A stretch of 64,000 nt of DNA from Mesorhizobium sp. M2D.F.Ca.ET.226.01.1.1 (GCF_004022705.2 NZ_RZOY02000009.1:62001-126000), one strand, 5' to 3'; shown: positions 1 to 8,584, counted from the first letter of the stretch. A program made the numbers and translations. The notes: generated from the sequence alone by a model not told the origin.

Positions 1-1370
1 TTGCCGAGGCCTCCCGTGGCATTGTCCGCATCTCCGTGCCCACGGCCTTCCTGCGCTCCTGGATCAACGGCCATTATCTCGAGCTGATCGCGGAGCTGTG
101 GCGGCATGAGGATCCGGACGTCCTCAAGATCGAGATCGTTGTGCGCACGGCGACGCGCCAGGGGCGCAATCCTGTCGAGCCGGAGATCGCGCCGTCGCGC
201 AAGATGACCAAGCAGACGCATACCGCACTCGCCAACGGCACCGCGAGCGCCGGACGCGTGGAACAACGCGCGCCGGCACCCCGCCAGGGGGCTTCCGCCG
301 AACCGGAGTTTCGTCACAATGTGCTGGGGTCGCCGCTCGACCCGCGCTACACATTCGCCTCCTTCATTGAGGGACCGTCGAACAGGGTGGCCTTCGCGGC
401 GGCCAGGGCGGTGGCGGAATCGCAATCGAGCGCGGTGCGTTTCAACCCGCTTTTCCTGCATGCGACCGTCGGGCTCGGCAAGACGCACCTGTTGCAGGCG
501 ATCGCGGCGGAATCGTTGCGGCACAACCCCAAGTCGCGTGTCGTCTATCTGACCGCGGAATACTTCATGTGGCGCTTCGCCACCGCGATCCGCGACAACA
601 ACGCGCTGACGCTCAAGGAGCAGTTGCGCGACATCGATCTCCTGATCATCGACGACATGCAGTTCCTGCAGGGCAAGTCGATCCAGCACGAGTTCTGCCA
701 CTTGATCAACATGCTGCTCGACAGCGCCAAGCAGGTCGTGGTCGCGGCCGACCGGCCGCCGTCGGAACTGGAATCGCTCGAGCCGCGCGTGCGTTCACGC
801 CTCAATGGCGGCGTGGCGCTGGAAATGTCGGCGCCGGATTTCGCCATGCGGCTTGGCATGCTGAAGCTGCGCCGCGCCACCGCCAAGACCGATGATACTT
901 CGCTCGATATCTCGGATGAGATTCTGGAGCATGTCGCCCGCACGGTGACCGGCAGCGGCCGCGAGCTCGAAGGCGCCTTCAACCAGCTTCTGTTCCGTCA
1001 GTCTTTCGAGCCGCAGATCACCATCGATCGCATCGACGAGATTCTCGGCCACATCTACCGCTCGGGCGAGCCGAAGCGGGTGCGCATAGAGGACATCCAG
1101 CGCATCGTGGCGCGCCATTACAACGTGTCGAAGACGGAGCTTCTGTCCAACCGGCGCACGCGCACCATCGTCAAGCCGCGACAGGTGGCGATGTATCTGT
1201 CGAAAGTGATGACGCCGCGCTCGCTGCCGGAGATCGGGCGGCGTTTCGGCGGCCGCGACCACACGACCGTGCTGCATGCGGTGCGGAAGATCGAGGATCT
1301 TTCGGGCGGCGACAACACGCTGGCGCAGGAGCTCGAACTGCTGAGAAGGCTGATCAACGACCAGGCCTGA
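1..1370 (+). CDS. dnaA: Chromosomal replication initiator DnaA (5' end outside window)
   Basis: DnaA is the AAA+ ATPase that binds DnaA boxes and melts the replication origin. The reading frame is already open at base 3 (AEASRGIVRIS before the GTG at 36), and these residues resemble the domain I/II region of DnaA, so the gene begins left of the window and the GTG at 36 is not the true start. Visible features are the Walker A motif GLGKTHLL (about base 471), the Walker B region LLIIDDMQFL, the arginine-finger/sensor region, and the domain IV DNA-binding signature GGRDHTTVLHAVRKI near the C-terminus (from about base 1249). It is followed by an intrinsic terminator and then dnaN and recF, the usual replication cluster. 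The linker between residues around LVEPEIAPSRK and FRHNVLG is rich in Ala, Pro and polar residues, as expected for domain II. Confidence 0.97.
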   Translation, partial: AEASRGIVRISVPTAFLRSWINGHYLELIAELWRHEDPDVLKIEIVVRTATRQGRNPVEPEIAPSRKMTKQTHTALANGTASAGRVEQRAPAPRQGASAEPEFRHNVLGSPLDPRYTFASFIEGPSNRVAFAAARAVAESQSSAVRFNPLFLHATVGLGKTHLLQAIAAESLRHNPKSRVVYLTAEYFMWRFATAIRDNNALTLKEQLRDIDLLIIDDMQFLQGKSIQHEFCHLINMLLDSAKQVVVAADRPPSELESLEPRVRSRLNGGVALEMSAPDFAMRLGMLKLRRATAKTDDTSLDISDEILEHVARTVTGSGRELEGAFNQLLFRQSFEPQITIDRIDEILGHIYRSGEPKRVRIEDIQRIVARHYNVSKTELLSNRRTRTIVKPRQVAMYLSKVMTPRSLPEIGRRFGGRDHTTVLHAVRKIEDLSGGDNTLAQELELLRRLINDQA

Positions 1371-1417
1371 GCGGCTCGAAAACGGTCGACGGCGCCGTTC
1401 GCCGGCTTTATCCCCAG

Positions 1418-1473
1418 AAAGCCCGCGCTGCCGGCCGTAACCGGTGCCGCGGGCTTGCGTTCGCGGGCTTTTT
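1418..1473 (+). terminator. Intrinsic terminator after dnaA
   Basis: The left arm aaagcccgcg (1418-1427) can pair with cgcgggcttt (1462-1471), which runs into a short T tract (1469-1473). A second copy of the right arm (cgcgggctt, 1448-1456) can compete for the same left arm, so two mutually exclusive stems are possible. It lies 48 bases after the dnaA stop codon and probably separates dnaA from dnaN transcription. A near-consensus DnaA box (TTATCCCCA, one mismatch to TTATCCACA) sits just before it at 1408-1416. Confidence 0.7.
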
Positions 1474-1492
1474 ACTGTCAGCTTACAGAGAT

Positions 1493-1509
1493 TCTGAAAG
1501 CCTTTCAGA
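1493..1509. promoter_or_regulatory. 17-bp perfect palindrome upstream of dnaN
   Basis: The sequence tctgaaagcctttcaga is a perfect odd-centred palindrome. It lies 62 bases upstream of the dnaN ATG and downstream of the dnaA terminator, where a dnaN promoter would be expected. Its symmetry suggests a dimeric repressor site, but no regulator is indicated by the sequence, and a small RNA hairpin in the leader is equally possible. Confidence 0.35.
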
Positions 1510-1570
1510 GCTTTCGCGGGAACGCCGCCTGCCGGTGACCCGTTCTTTCATTGAAGCGAGCCTGTTCGTC

Positions 1571-2689
1571 ATGCGTGTTATCCTGGAACGGTCAAATCTC
1601 CTGAAGTCCCTCAACCACGTGCACCGCGTGGTCGAGCGGCGCAACACCATTCCGATCCTGTCCAACGTGCTGCTCAGCGCCGAGGGCGCCAGCCTCGAGA
1701 TGAAGGCCACCGACCTCGATCTCGAAGTGACCGAGGCGACGCCCGCCAAGGTCGAACGCGGCGGCGCGACGACTGTGCCGGCGCATCTGCTCTACGACAT
1801 CGTGCGCAAGCTTTCCGACGGCGCCGAGGTGATGCTGAAAACGGACGAGGACGGCAATGCGATGACCGTCACTTCCGGCCGCTCGAGCTTCCGCCTGCAA
1901 TGCCTGCCGCAATCCGACTTTCCGGAGCTTTCGGCCGGTTCGTTCTCGCACATCTTCCGGCTGGAATCGGCGGCGCTCAAGGGGCTGATCGACAAGACCC
2001 AATTCGCCATCTCCACCGAGGAGACACGCTATTATCTCAACGGCATCTTCCTGCACACGCATGAGGTCGGCGGCAAACTGAAGCTGCGTTCGGTGGCGAC
2101 CGACGGACACCGCCTGGCGCGCGCCGAGATCGACGCGCCGGCAGGCTCCGAAGGGATGCCTGGCATCATCATTCCGCGCAAAACGGTGAGCGAGCTGCAG
2201 AAGCTGGTCGACGATCCCGACGTGGCGGTGACGACGGAACTGTCGGACACCAAGATCCGCTTCACCATCGGCAGCGTCGTTTTGACCTCGAAGCTGATCG
2301 ACGGCACCTTCCCCGACTATCAGCGCGTCATTCCGACCGGCAACGACAAGAAGCTGATCATCGATCGCCAGAGCTTTGCCGCGGCCGTCGACCGCGTTTC
2401 GACCATTTCCTCCGAACGTGGCCGGGCTGTGAAGCTTTCGATCAATGACGGCCAGCTCACCTTGGCCGTTAACAACCCGGACTCGGGCAGCGCCACCGAG
2501 GAGCTGGCGGCCGACTATTCGTCGGACCCGATCGAGATCGGCTTCAACGCCAAATATCTGCTCGACGTCGCGGCCCAGCTCACCGGTTCGGAGGCCAAGT
2601 TCATGCTGGCTGATGCCGGCTCGCCGACGCTGATCCACGATATGGCCGACGAAACGGCGCTCTACGTGCTGATGCCGATGCGGGTCTAG
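1571..2689 (+). CDS. dnaN: DNA polymerase III beta subunit (sliding clamp)
   Basis: This is the ring-shaped processivity clamp that tethers Pol III to DNA. The 372-residue product starts MRVILERSNLLKSLNHVHRVVERRNTIPIL, the conserved beta-clamp N-terminus, and ends with the typical YVLMPMRV hydrophobic C-terminus. The open frame extends 36 bases further upstream to 1535, but the conserved N-terminus fixes the ATG at 1571. The length is that of a complete three-domain clamp. It follows dnaA by 200 bases and precedes recF, with a palindromic repeat between dnaN and recF. Confidence 0.97.
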   Translation: MRVILERSNLLKSLNHVHRVVERRNTIPILSNVLLSAEGASLEMKATDLDLEVTEATPAKVERGGATTVPAHLLYDIVRKLSDGAEVMLKTDEDGNAMTVTSGRSSFRLQCLPQSDFPELSAGSFSHIFRLESAALKGLIDKTQFAISTEETRYYLNGIFLHTHEVGGKLKLRSVATDGHRLARAEIDAPAGSEGMPGIIIPRKTVSELQKLVDDPDVAVTTELSDTKIRFTIGSVVLTSKLIDGTFPDYQRVIPTGNDKKLIIDRQSFAAAVDRVSTISSERGRAVKLSINDGQLTLAVNNPDSGSATEELAADYSSDPIEIGFNAKYLLDVAAQLTGSEAKFMLADAGSPTLIHDMADETALYVLMPMRV

Positions 2690-2701
2690 GTCTCTGTCGA
2701 C

Positions 2702-2745
2702 GCAATTCCGGACGGAAAACCGCCGTGCACTTATCCTGGAATTGC
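2702..2745 (-). repeat. Type A palindromic repeat, half element
   Basis: Inverted arms gcaattcc (2702-2709) and ggaattgc (2738-2745) enclose a 28-base centre with gacggaaaaccg. Read on the minus strand it matches the first hairpin of the complete element at 20211-20312 and the copy at 13276-13357. It fills the dnaN-recF gap. Confidence 0.8.
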
Positions 2746-2768
2746 TCTAACGGACCTGATGTATCGTC

Positions 2769-3929
2769 GTGACCGCGGATGCGAAACAGCTTCGGCAGCA
2801 AAGTCATATAAGTAAGCTGACACTTACGAATTTCCGCAACTATGCGGCGCTGTCGCTTGAGCTTGCGCCCGGCGCGGTGGTGCTGTCAGGCGACAATGGC
2901 GCCGGCAAGACCAATCTCCTGGAAGCGATCTCGTTTCTGACACCGGGCCGAGGCTTGCGCCGCGCGCCCTATGCTGATGTGGCGCGCGAAGGCGGCGATG
3001 GCGGCTTCGCCTTGTATGCGCGCATCGAGGGGCCGGAAGGCGAGGTCGAGATCGGCACCGGCATTTCCGGCGGCGATGCCAGCGGAGAAGGCGGCAGGCG
3101 CGTGCGCATCAACGGAGCGCCGGCGCGATCGGCCGAAGACATGCTGGAATGGCTGCGGGTCGTGTGGCTGACACCTGCGATGGACGGGCTGTTTCCCGGG
3201 CCGGCGGCTGACCGCCGCCGCTTCCTCGACCGGCTGGTGCTCGCGATCGACCCCGGCCACGGCCAGCGCGCGCTCGATTATGAGAAAGCCATGCGCGGCC
3301 GTAACCGGCTGCTTACCGAAGGCTCGCGCGACGGCGCCTGGTTCGACGCGATCGAGACGCAGATGGCCGAGACCGGGGTGGCGATCGCGGCGGCGCGGGC
3401 CGAGTTGGTGCGGTTGCTTGCAGCCATGATCGACAGATTGCCCGGTAGCGGACCGTTTCCGCAGGCCGACATCAGCCTTGCCGGCGATCTGGAGACCGCG
3501 CTCGGCAGCGCAGCGGCGGTCGATGTCGAGGAGCAGTATCGCACTGCCCTTGCCAATGGCCGTGAGCGCGACCGCGCCGCCGGCCGCACGCTGGACGGCC
3601 CGCATCGCTCCGACCTCGTGGTGCGGCACCGACCGAAGTCGATGCCGGCGGAACTCTGCTCGACCGGCGAGCAGAAGGCGCTGCTGGTCGGCATCGTGCT
3701 GTCGCATGCCAGGCTGACCGGCGAGATGTCGGGGCTGACGCCGATCCTGCTGCTGGACGAGATCGCCGCGCATCTCGACGCCGGCCGGCGCGCGGCGCTG
3801 TTCTCCATCCTCGAGGAGCTGAATTGCCAGGCCTTCATGACCGGCACGGATGCGGCTCTGTTTTCCAGCCTCGCCGGGCGGGCGCAGTTCCTGACGGTCG
3901 ATCATGGCAGCGTCGAGCCGACCGCCTGA
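2769..3929 (+). CDS. recF: DNA replication/repair protein RecF
   Basis: RecF is an SMC-like ATPase that, with RecO and RecR, loads RecA at ssDNA gaps. The 386-residue protein shows Walker A GDNGAGKT at residues 41-48, the N-terminal motif LTNFRNY, the ABC-type signature STGEQKALL, and Walker B LLLDEIAAHLD in the C-terminal third. The start taken is GTG 2769; its first 13 residues (through HIS) precede the conserved KLTLTNFRNY, so a slightly later start cannot be excluded. Its partner recR is present at 61414-62019. Confidence 0.95.
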   Translation: MTADAKQLRQQSHISKLTLTNFRNYAALSLELAPGAVVLSGDNGAGKTNLLEAISFLTPGRGLRRAPYADVAREGGDGGFALYARIEGPEGEVEIGTGISGGDASGEGGRRVRINGAPARSAEDMLEWLRVVWLTPAMDGLFPGPAADRRRFLDRLVLAIDPGHGQRALDYEKAMRGRNRLLTEGSRDGAWFDAIETQMAETGVAIAAARAELVRLLAAMIDRLPGSGPFPQADISLAGDLETALGSAAAVDVEEQYRTALANGRERDRAAGRTLDGPHRSDLVVRHRPKSMPAELCSTGEQKALLVGIVLSHARLTGEMSGLTPILLLDEIAAHLDAGRRAALFSILEELNCQAFMTGTDAALFSSLAGRAQFLTVDHGSVEPTA

Positions 3930-4002
3930 CACTTGAAGGGCCAAAGCTGTCCACTGCCTGCCAGCGAATGACAAAGCTGCTTGCCGGCGATATGGTCCGG
4001 CC

Positions 4003-4758
4003 ATGACCAGTGCCGCCCTGACCGACGAAGAGCTCGAACGCTATGCCCGCCACATCGTGCTGCCCGAGATCGGCGGGGCGGGCCAGCAGAAGCTGAAACG
4101 GGCGCGGGTGCTGGTGGTCGGCGCCGGCGGGCTCGGCGCGCCGGTGCTGGAATATCTTGCCGCGGCCGGCGTCGGCACGCTCGGCATCGTCGATGACGAC
4201 ACGGTTTCGCTATCTAATCTGCAGCGGCAGGTGATCCATGGCGGCGATACGATCGGCATGGCCAAAACCGACAGCGCCGCGGCGGCGATCATGCGCATCA
4301 ACCCCAACGTCACGGTGGAAGCGCATCGCCTGCGGCTGACCGACAAAAACGCCCCTGCCCTTGTCGCCCGCTACGATGTCGTCGTCGACGGCTCCGACAA
4401 TTTCGAGACGCGCTACGCGGTCGCCGATGCCTGTGCCAGCGAGAAGAAACCCCTTGTCACCGCGGCCGTTGGTCGCTTCGACGGCTCGGTGACGGTGCTG
4501 AAGCCGTTCGAGACAGGTGCCGATGGCAAGCGCAACCCCAGCTATCGCGACCTGTTCCCGGAGGCACCGCCCGAAGGGCTGGTGCCGTCCTGCGCCGTTG
4601 CCGGCATCGTCGGCGCGCTGACGGGCGTCATCGGCACGCTGGAGGCGATGGAAGCGATCAAGCTGATTGCCGGTATAGGCGAGCCGCTGATCGGCCGGCT
4701 GCTGCTCTATGACGGGCTCACGGCCCGTTTCGACACCATCCGCTACAAGGCCGTCTGA
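4003..4758 (+). CDS. moeB: MoeB/ThiF-family adenylyltransferase without CxxC zinc motifs
   Basis: Family members adenylate the C-terminal glycine of a small sulfur-carrier protein (MoaD or ThiS) with ATP. The 251-residue protein shows the Rossmann motif VVGAGGLGAP (residues 36-45), the nucleotide-binding D and R residues of SNLQRQ, the DGSDNFETRY signature, and the family C-terminal block GVIGTLEAMEAIKL. Both CxxC pairs that bind zinc in E. coli MoeB are missing: the segment reads NPSYRDLFPE and the protein ends at TIRYKAV. No rhodanese domain is present. It starts a run of five closely spaced plus-strand genes. MoeB is the best name; a ThiF-like role is also possible. Confidence 0.85.
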   Translation: MTSAALTDEELERYARHIVLPEIGGAGQQKLKRARVLVVGAGGLGAPVLEYLAAAGVGTLGIVDDDTVSLSNLQRQVIHGGDTIGMAKTDSAAAAIMRINPNVTVEAHRLRLTDKNAPALVARYDVVVDGSDNFETRYAVADACASEKKPLVTAAVGRFDGSVTVLKPFETGADGKRNPSYRDLFPEAPPEGLVPSCAVAGIVGALTGVIGTLEAMEAIKLIAGIGEPLIGRLLLYDGLTARFDTIRYKAV

Positions 4759-4760
4759 CA

Positions 4761-5249
4761 ATGGACCAGACCGTCGGCATCTCCAAAGTCGGGCTTCCTG
4801 CTGATTTTGGCCAATGGGACGACTTGCTCGCGCTGATCCGGCGCGCCTTCACCTATATGGACGGCGTCATCGACCCGCCGTCCTCGGCGCATCTTCTGAC
4901 CGCCGACAGCCTTGCGGAGAAAGCGAAAAAGGAGACGGGGTTTCTGGCCGTCGAGAACGGCCGCTTCGTCGGTTGCGTTTTCGCGCTGGAGCGGGCGCGG
5001 GATTTCTATGTTGGCAAGCTGGCGGTCGAGCCGGAGCTGCAGGGCCAGGGCATCGGAACCCTGCTGATGCGGGCGGTCGAGGATCTTGCCCGCGAACGCG
5101 GCAAGGATGCCATCGAGCTGCAGACCCGCATCGAACTGACCGCAAACCATGCAGCCTTCGCCCGGCTCGGCTTTCGCGAGGCCGGGCGCACGGCGCATGA
5201 GGGCTATGACAGGCCGACCTCGATCACCATGCGCAAGGTGCTGACTTGA
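4761..5249 (+). CDS. GNAT-family N-acetyltransferase
   Basis: A 162-residue single-domain acyl-CoA N-acyltransferase. The acetyl-CoA pyrophosphate-binding motif is seen as VEPELQGQGIGTLLM, preceded by the beta-strand KLAV and followed by the family's NHAAFARLGF helix-turn (ANHAAFARLGFREAGR). The substrate cannot be read from sequence. It begins two bases after the moeB stop and its last four bases overlap the start of the aconitase-X large subunit, so the genes are probably co-transcribed and translationally coupled. Confidence 0.9.
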   Translation: MDQTVGISKVGLPADFGQWDDLLALIRRAFTYMDGVIDPPSSAHLLTADSLAEKAKKETGFLAVENGRFVGCVFALERARDFYVGKLAVEPELQGQGIGTLLMRAVEDLARERGKDAIELQTRIELTANHAAFARLGFREAGRTAHEGYDRPTSITMRKVLT

Positions 5250-6499
5250 GCCTTTCACTCAGCCCGGAAGAACAGGCGATCGCCGCCGGCCAGGACGGTG
5301 CAGGCATGGCGATGCGCATTGTTGCCGAAAGCGCCCGCCTGCTCGGCGCGCCGCGCCTCATCCCGATCGCTTCCACCCATATCGACGGCGCGTTGTACCA
5401 CGGTGATTCCGGCACGTTGTTCGCCGAGAGGCTGGTCGAAGGCGGCGCCAAGGTCGCGGTGCGCTCGACGCTCAATGTCGGAGCGCTCGACCTCATGGGC
5501 TGCTCGCGCATTCGTCTCGAAGAGCCGCGGCGCGGCATGGCGCGGCGGATGATGGAGGCCTATCGCAAGCTCGGCTGCGAGCAGAGCTGGACCTGTGCCC
5601 CCTATCAGGCCGGACACCGGCCGGCACAGGGCAGCGACGTCGCCTGGGGCGAGTCCAACGCGGTCGTCTTCTGCAATTCGGTGCTGGGCGCGCGCACCAA
5701 CCGCTATGGCGATTTTCTGGACATTGCCTGCGCCATCACCGGCCGCGCGCCGGACTACGGCCTGCACCGGCCTGACAACCGCCGGGCGCGGCTCGTGTTC
5801 GACGTCTCGGGCCTGTCGCCGTCCTTCCTTGCCTCGGAGATCGCCTGGCCTGTTCTGGGCAGCCTCTACGGCCGCGAGGTGGGCAACGCAATCGGTGTGG
5901 TCACCGGCGTGGCCGGTCACCCCGGCGAGGACGCGCTGAAGGCCTTCGGCGCGGCCGCCGCGTCGTCCGGCGCGGTAGGCCTGTTCCACATCGCCGGCGT
6001 GACACCCGAGGCCCCCGACGCCGAAACCATTCTGGCCGCGCCGGAACCGGAGGCGGTGATCCGCGTGACGCCCGAGATGGTGGCGAAGGCCCGCGGCGGC
6101 CTGTCGACCGCGGCTGCGCCAAAAGCCATCGATGCGGTGGCGATCGGCAGCCCGCATCTGTCGCCTGCCGAGCTCGACAGCCTGGAGCGGCTGATCGCAG
6201 GACGGCGGCTTGCCGTGCCGATCTATGCCTGCACCGGCCGCCACGCGCTCGCCCTGCTGGAGCAGGACGGTGGGCGAAAGAGACTCGAAGGCAGCGGCGT
6301 GGTCATCGTGGCCGACACTTGTGTTGTGGTGACGCCGATCATGCCGGACCTCGGCAACGGCGTGCTGATGACCAATTCGGGCAAGTTCGCGCATTACGCG
6401 CCGGGCAACACCGGCTACGCGGTGCTCTACGCCTCGCTTGCCGACTGCGTCGAAAGCGCAGTCCTCGGCAGGCCGGTCTTCACGGATATCGCCGCATGA
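5246..6499 (+). CDS. Aconitase X catalytic (large) subunit, DUF521 family
   Basis: The 417-residue protein has the conserved aconitase-X blocks: ARLLGAPRLIPIASTHIDGALYHG near the N-terminus, RLEEPRRGMARRMMEAYRKLGC, and the signature WGESNAVVFCNSVLGARTNRYGDF around residues 133-156. The family contains dehydratases; bacterial type II members studied in the literature act on cis-3-hydroxy-L-proline, and archaeal type I members on phosphomevalonate. The separate small subunit is encoded immediately downstream with an ATGA overlap, the heterodimeric type. No hydroxyproline or proline-racemase gene is adjacent, so the substrate here is an inference only. Confidence 0.88.
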   Translation: MSLSLSPEEQAIAAGQDGAGMAMRIVAESARLLGAPRLIPIASTHIDGALYHGDSGTLFAERLVEGGAKVAVRSTLNVGALDLMGCSRIRLEEPRRGMARRMMEAYRKLGCEQSWTCAPYQAGHRPAQGSDVAWGESNAVVFCNSVLGARTNRYGDFLDIACAITGRAPDYGLHRPDNRRARLVFDVSGLSPSFLASEIAWPVLGSLYGREVGNAIGVVTGVAGHPGEDALKAFGAAAASSGAVGLFHIAGVTPEAPDAETILAAPEPEAVIRVTPEMVAKARGGLSTAAAPKAIDAVAIGSPHLSPAELDSLERLIAGRRLAVPIYACTGRHALALLEQDGGRKRLEGSGVVIVADTCVVVTPIMPDLGNGVLMTNSGKFAHYAPGNTGYAVLYASLADCVESAVLGRPVFTDIAA

Positions 6500-6930
6500 G
6501 CGCCCCAGCCGAAATCCTGGTGCCGGGGAAGGCAGGCGAAGGCGAAGCGCTGGTGCTGACGGCGCCGATCAGCTTCTGGGGCGGAGTCGACCCCAAGACC
6601 GGACGCATCGCCGATGTCCGCCATCCGCAGCATGGCGAGGTCATTGCGGGCAAGGTGCTGTTTCTGCCGGGCACCATCGGCTCGTCATCGGCATCGGCGG
6701 TGCTGATGGAGCTGGTCCACAACGGTCGGGCGCCGGCCGCCCTGGTGCTGCACGAGCCGGACGCGATCCTGCTGCTCGGCCTGATCTCCGCCCGGGAAAT
6801 GGGCTGGGAAACGCCTATGGCCGTGCGGCTTGAGCGGGACCGGTTTGATGGCTTTCGAGACAGCAGGACAGTCGTCGACACGAACGGCTCGATCGATCTG
6901 GTCCCAAATACCTATGATAGGCCGGCATGA
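6496..6930 (+). CDS. Aconitase X swivel (small) subunit, DUF126 family
   Basis: The 144-residue product matches the DUF126 swivelling domain of aconitase X: the block FWGGVDPKTGRIADVRHPQHG and then LPGTIGSSSASAVLMELV, which in the family shapes the active site with the large subunit. The start is ATG 6496 within the ATGA overlap of the upstream stop; the open frame extends further left but lacks homology. In some bacteria large and small domains are fused; here they are separate and coupled. The stop overlaps the start of the next GNAT gene. Confidence 0.88.
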   Translation: MSAPAEILVPGKAGEGEALVLTAPISFWGGVDPKTGRIADVRHPQHGEVIAGKVLFLPGTIGSSSASAVLMELVHNGRAPAALVLHEPDAILLLGLISAREMGWETPMAVRLERDRFDGFRDSRTVVDTNGSIDLVPNTYDRPA

Positions 6931-7505
6931 ATGTCGTCATTCGCCCGGCGACCAAAAACGACGCGCTGCATGTCGCGGCGGTCGTCGACATTGCCGGGCA
7001 TGGCATCGATCTCGATAGCTGGATCAAAAACAGCGGAGGGGATCACGCTGTGCTGGAGGCGGCACGGCGCGCCGCATCCGCCGACCCCGGTTCGCCATAT
7101 CATTTTTCCAAGGCATATCTCGTTGAGGTCGAGGGTGTGATCGCCGGAGGATTGGTCGGCGAACTGCTTGGGCCGGTTGATGACTATGGGGCGGAAATCT
7201 CACCTGCTTTGATGCCGCTCGTGACTCTGGAAACTCGGCTCGTCGGTTACTGGTCGATCCTCGCGATCGCTGTCTATGCCGAATATCGCGGCAAGGGACT
7301 GGCGGGACGGCTGCTCTCGCATGCCGGCGAGTTGGCAGAAGCGGTCCGCGCCAAGGGCCTTTGCCTGACTGTCGAAGACACCAACCTCGATGCGATCTCC
7401 GTCTACCGGAGGCTCGGCTTCGCCCCAGCGGAGAGCCTTCCCTGGGTGCCTTACGGCGGCAGAAGTGGCCCAAATCAATGGGTCATGATGAAGCTGGACT
7501 TTTAG
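6927..7505 (+). CDS. GNAT-family N-acetyltransferase
   Basis: A 192-residue acetyltransferase with the acetyl-CoA motif VYAEYRGKGLAGRLLSHA and the C-terminal element TNLDAISVYRRLGF. The N-terminal half contains IRPATKNDALHVAAVVDIAGHGI, a typical first strand/helix of the fold. It starts inside the stop codon of the aconitase-X small subunit (ATGA), so it belongs to that operon and may act on the same or a related metabolite. It is convergent with the dehydrogenase gene that ends seven bases downstream of its stop. Confidence 0.88.
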   Translation: MNVVIRPATKNDALHVAAVVDIAGHGIDLDSWIKNSGGDHAVLEAARRAASADPGSPYHFSKAYLVEVEGVIAGGLVGELLGPVDDYGAEISPALMPLVTLETRLVGYWSILAIAVYAEYRGKGLAGRLLSHAGELAEAVRAKGLCLTVEDTNLDAISVYRRLGFAPAESLPWVPYGGRSGPNQWVMMKLDF

Positions 7506-7512
7506 CGCCCTT

Positions 7513-8514
7513 TCAGGTCCTGAGCGGCAGAACGCGGTCCGGCGGGCGGTGGCCGTCGAAGAAGGCGCGGATGTTGATGATCACCTTCTCGCCCATGTCG
7601 ATGCGGCCCTCGAGCGTGGCCGAGCCCATATGCGGCAACAGCACCACCTTGCCTTTGGCGGCAAGCTTCAACAGCTTGCTGTTCAGCGCCGGCTCGTGCT
7701 CGTATACGTCGAGGCCGGCGCCGGCGATCTTGCCGTCATGGATGAGCTTGATCAGCGATTCCTCGTCGATGATGTCGCCGCGCGCGGTGTTGACGATGTA
7801 GGCCGAGGGCTGCATCAGCGCCAGGCGACGGCCGGACAGCAGATGGAACGTCGCCGGCGTCGACGGGCAGTTGACCGAGATGATGTCCATGCGGGCGAGC
7901 ATCTGATCGAGGCTTTCCCAATAGGTTGCCTCCAGCTCCTCCTCGACCGCCGGCAGCACACGGTGCCGGTTGTGGTAGTGGATCGACAGGCCGAAGGCCT
8001 TGGCCCGCTTGGCGACCGCCGTGCCGATGCGGCCCATGCCGACGATGCCGAGACGTTTGCCCCAGATGCGCCGGCCGAGCATCCAGGTCGGCGACCAGCC
8101 CGCCCACTTCTTGTCGCCGGTCAGCACATTGGCGCCTTCGGCCAGACGCCGCGGCACCGCGAGCATCAGCGCCATGGTCATGTCGGCAGTGTCTTCGGTC
8201 AGCACATTCGGCGTGTTGGTAACGGTGATGCCCTTCTTGGCCGCCGCCGCGACATCGATCTTGTCGACGCCGTTGCCGAAATTCGCGATCAGCTTGAGGT
8301 TTTCGCCCGCCTGGGCGATCAGCGCGGCATCGATATGGTCGGTGATGGTGGGAACCAGCACATCGGCTTCTTTGACCGCCGCGACCAGTTCCGGCTGCGT
8401 CATCGGCCGGTCCTCGACATTCAGCCGCGCGTCGAACAGCTCGCGCATGCGGGTCTCAACCGGGTCGGGCAGCTTGCGCGTGATGACGACGAGGGGCCGT
8501 TTTTTGCCTGCCAT
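7513..8514 (-). CDS. D-2-hydroxyacid dehydrogenase (glyoxylate/hydroxypyruvate reductase type)
   Basis: A 333-residue NAD(P)-dependent D-2-hydroxyacid dehydrogenase. The dinucleotide motif is GIVGMGRIGTAVA, and the catalytic Arg-Glu-His triad is seen in VNTARGDIID, GLDVYEHEP and LLPHMGSAT. The arginine after the second strand (HNRHRV) suggests NADP preference, and the overall pattern fits glyoxylate/hydroxypyruvate reductases. It is transcribed towards the aconitase-X operon, so the two are not co-transcribed. Its promoter region ends in a type B palindromic repeat at 8585-8633. Confidence 0.88.
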   Translation of the reverse strand: MAGKKRPLVVITRKLPDPVETRMRELFDARLNVEDRPMTQPELVAAVKEADVLVPTITDHIDAALIAQAGENLKLIANFGNGVDKIDVAAAAKKGITVTNTPNVLTEDTADMTMALMLAVPRRLAEGANVLTGDKKWAGWSPTWMLGRRIWGKRLGIVGMGRIGTAVAKRAKAFGLSIHYHNRHRVLPAVEEELEATYWESLDQMLARMDIISVNCPSTPATFHLLSGRRLALMQPSAYIVNTARGDIIDEESLIKLIHDGKIAGAGLDVYEHEPALNSKLLKLAAKGKVVLLPHMGSATLEGRIDMGEKVIINIRAFFDGHRPPDRVLPLRT

Positions 8515-8584
8515 TTTATCCCCGAAGCTTCCTCGATCAGGATGACGTTTCGTCGAATCGACTTCCCGATCCTACTCTTTTTTG

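Noticed and set aside
36..1370. dnaA starting at GTG 36
   Set aside because: The frame is open to the left edge with DnaA-like residues before this codon, so the gene is cut by the window instead of starting here.
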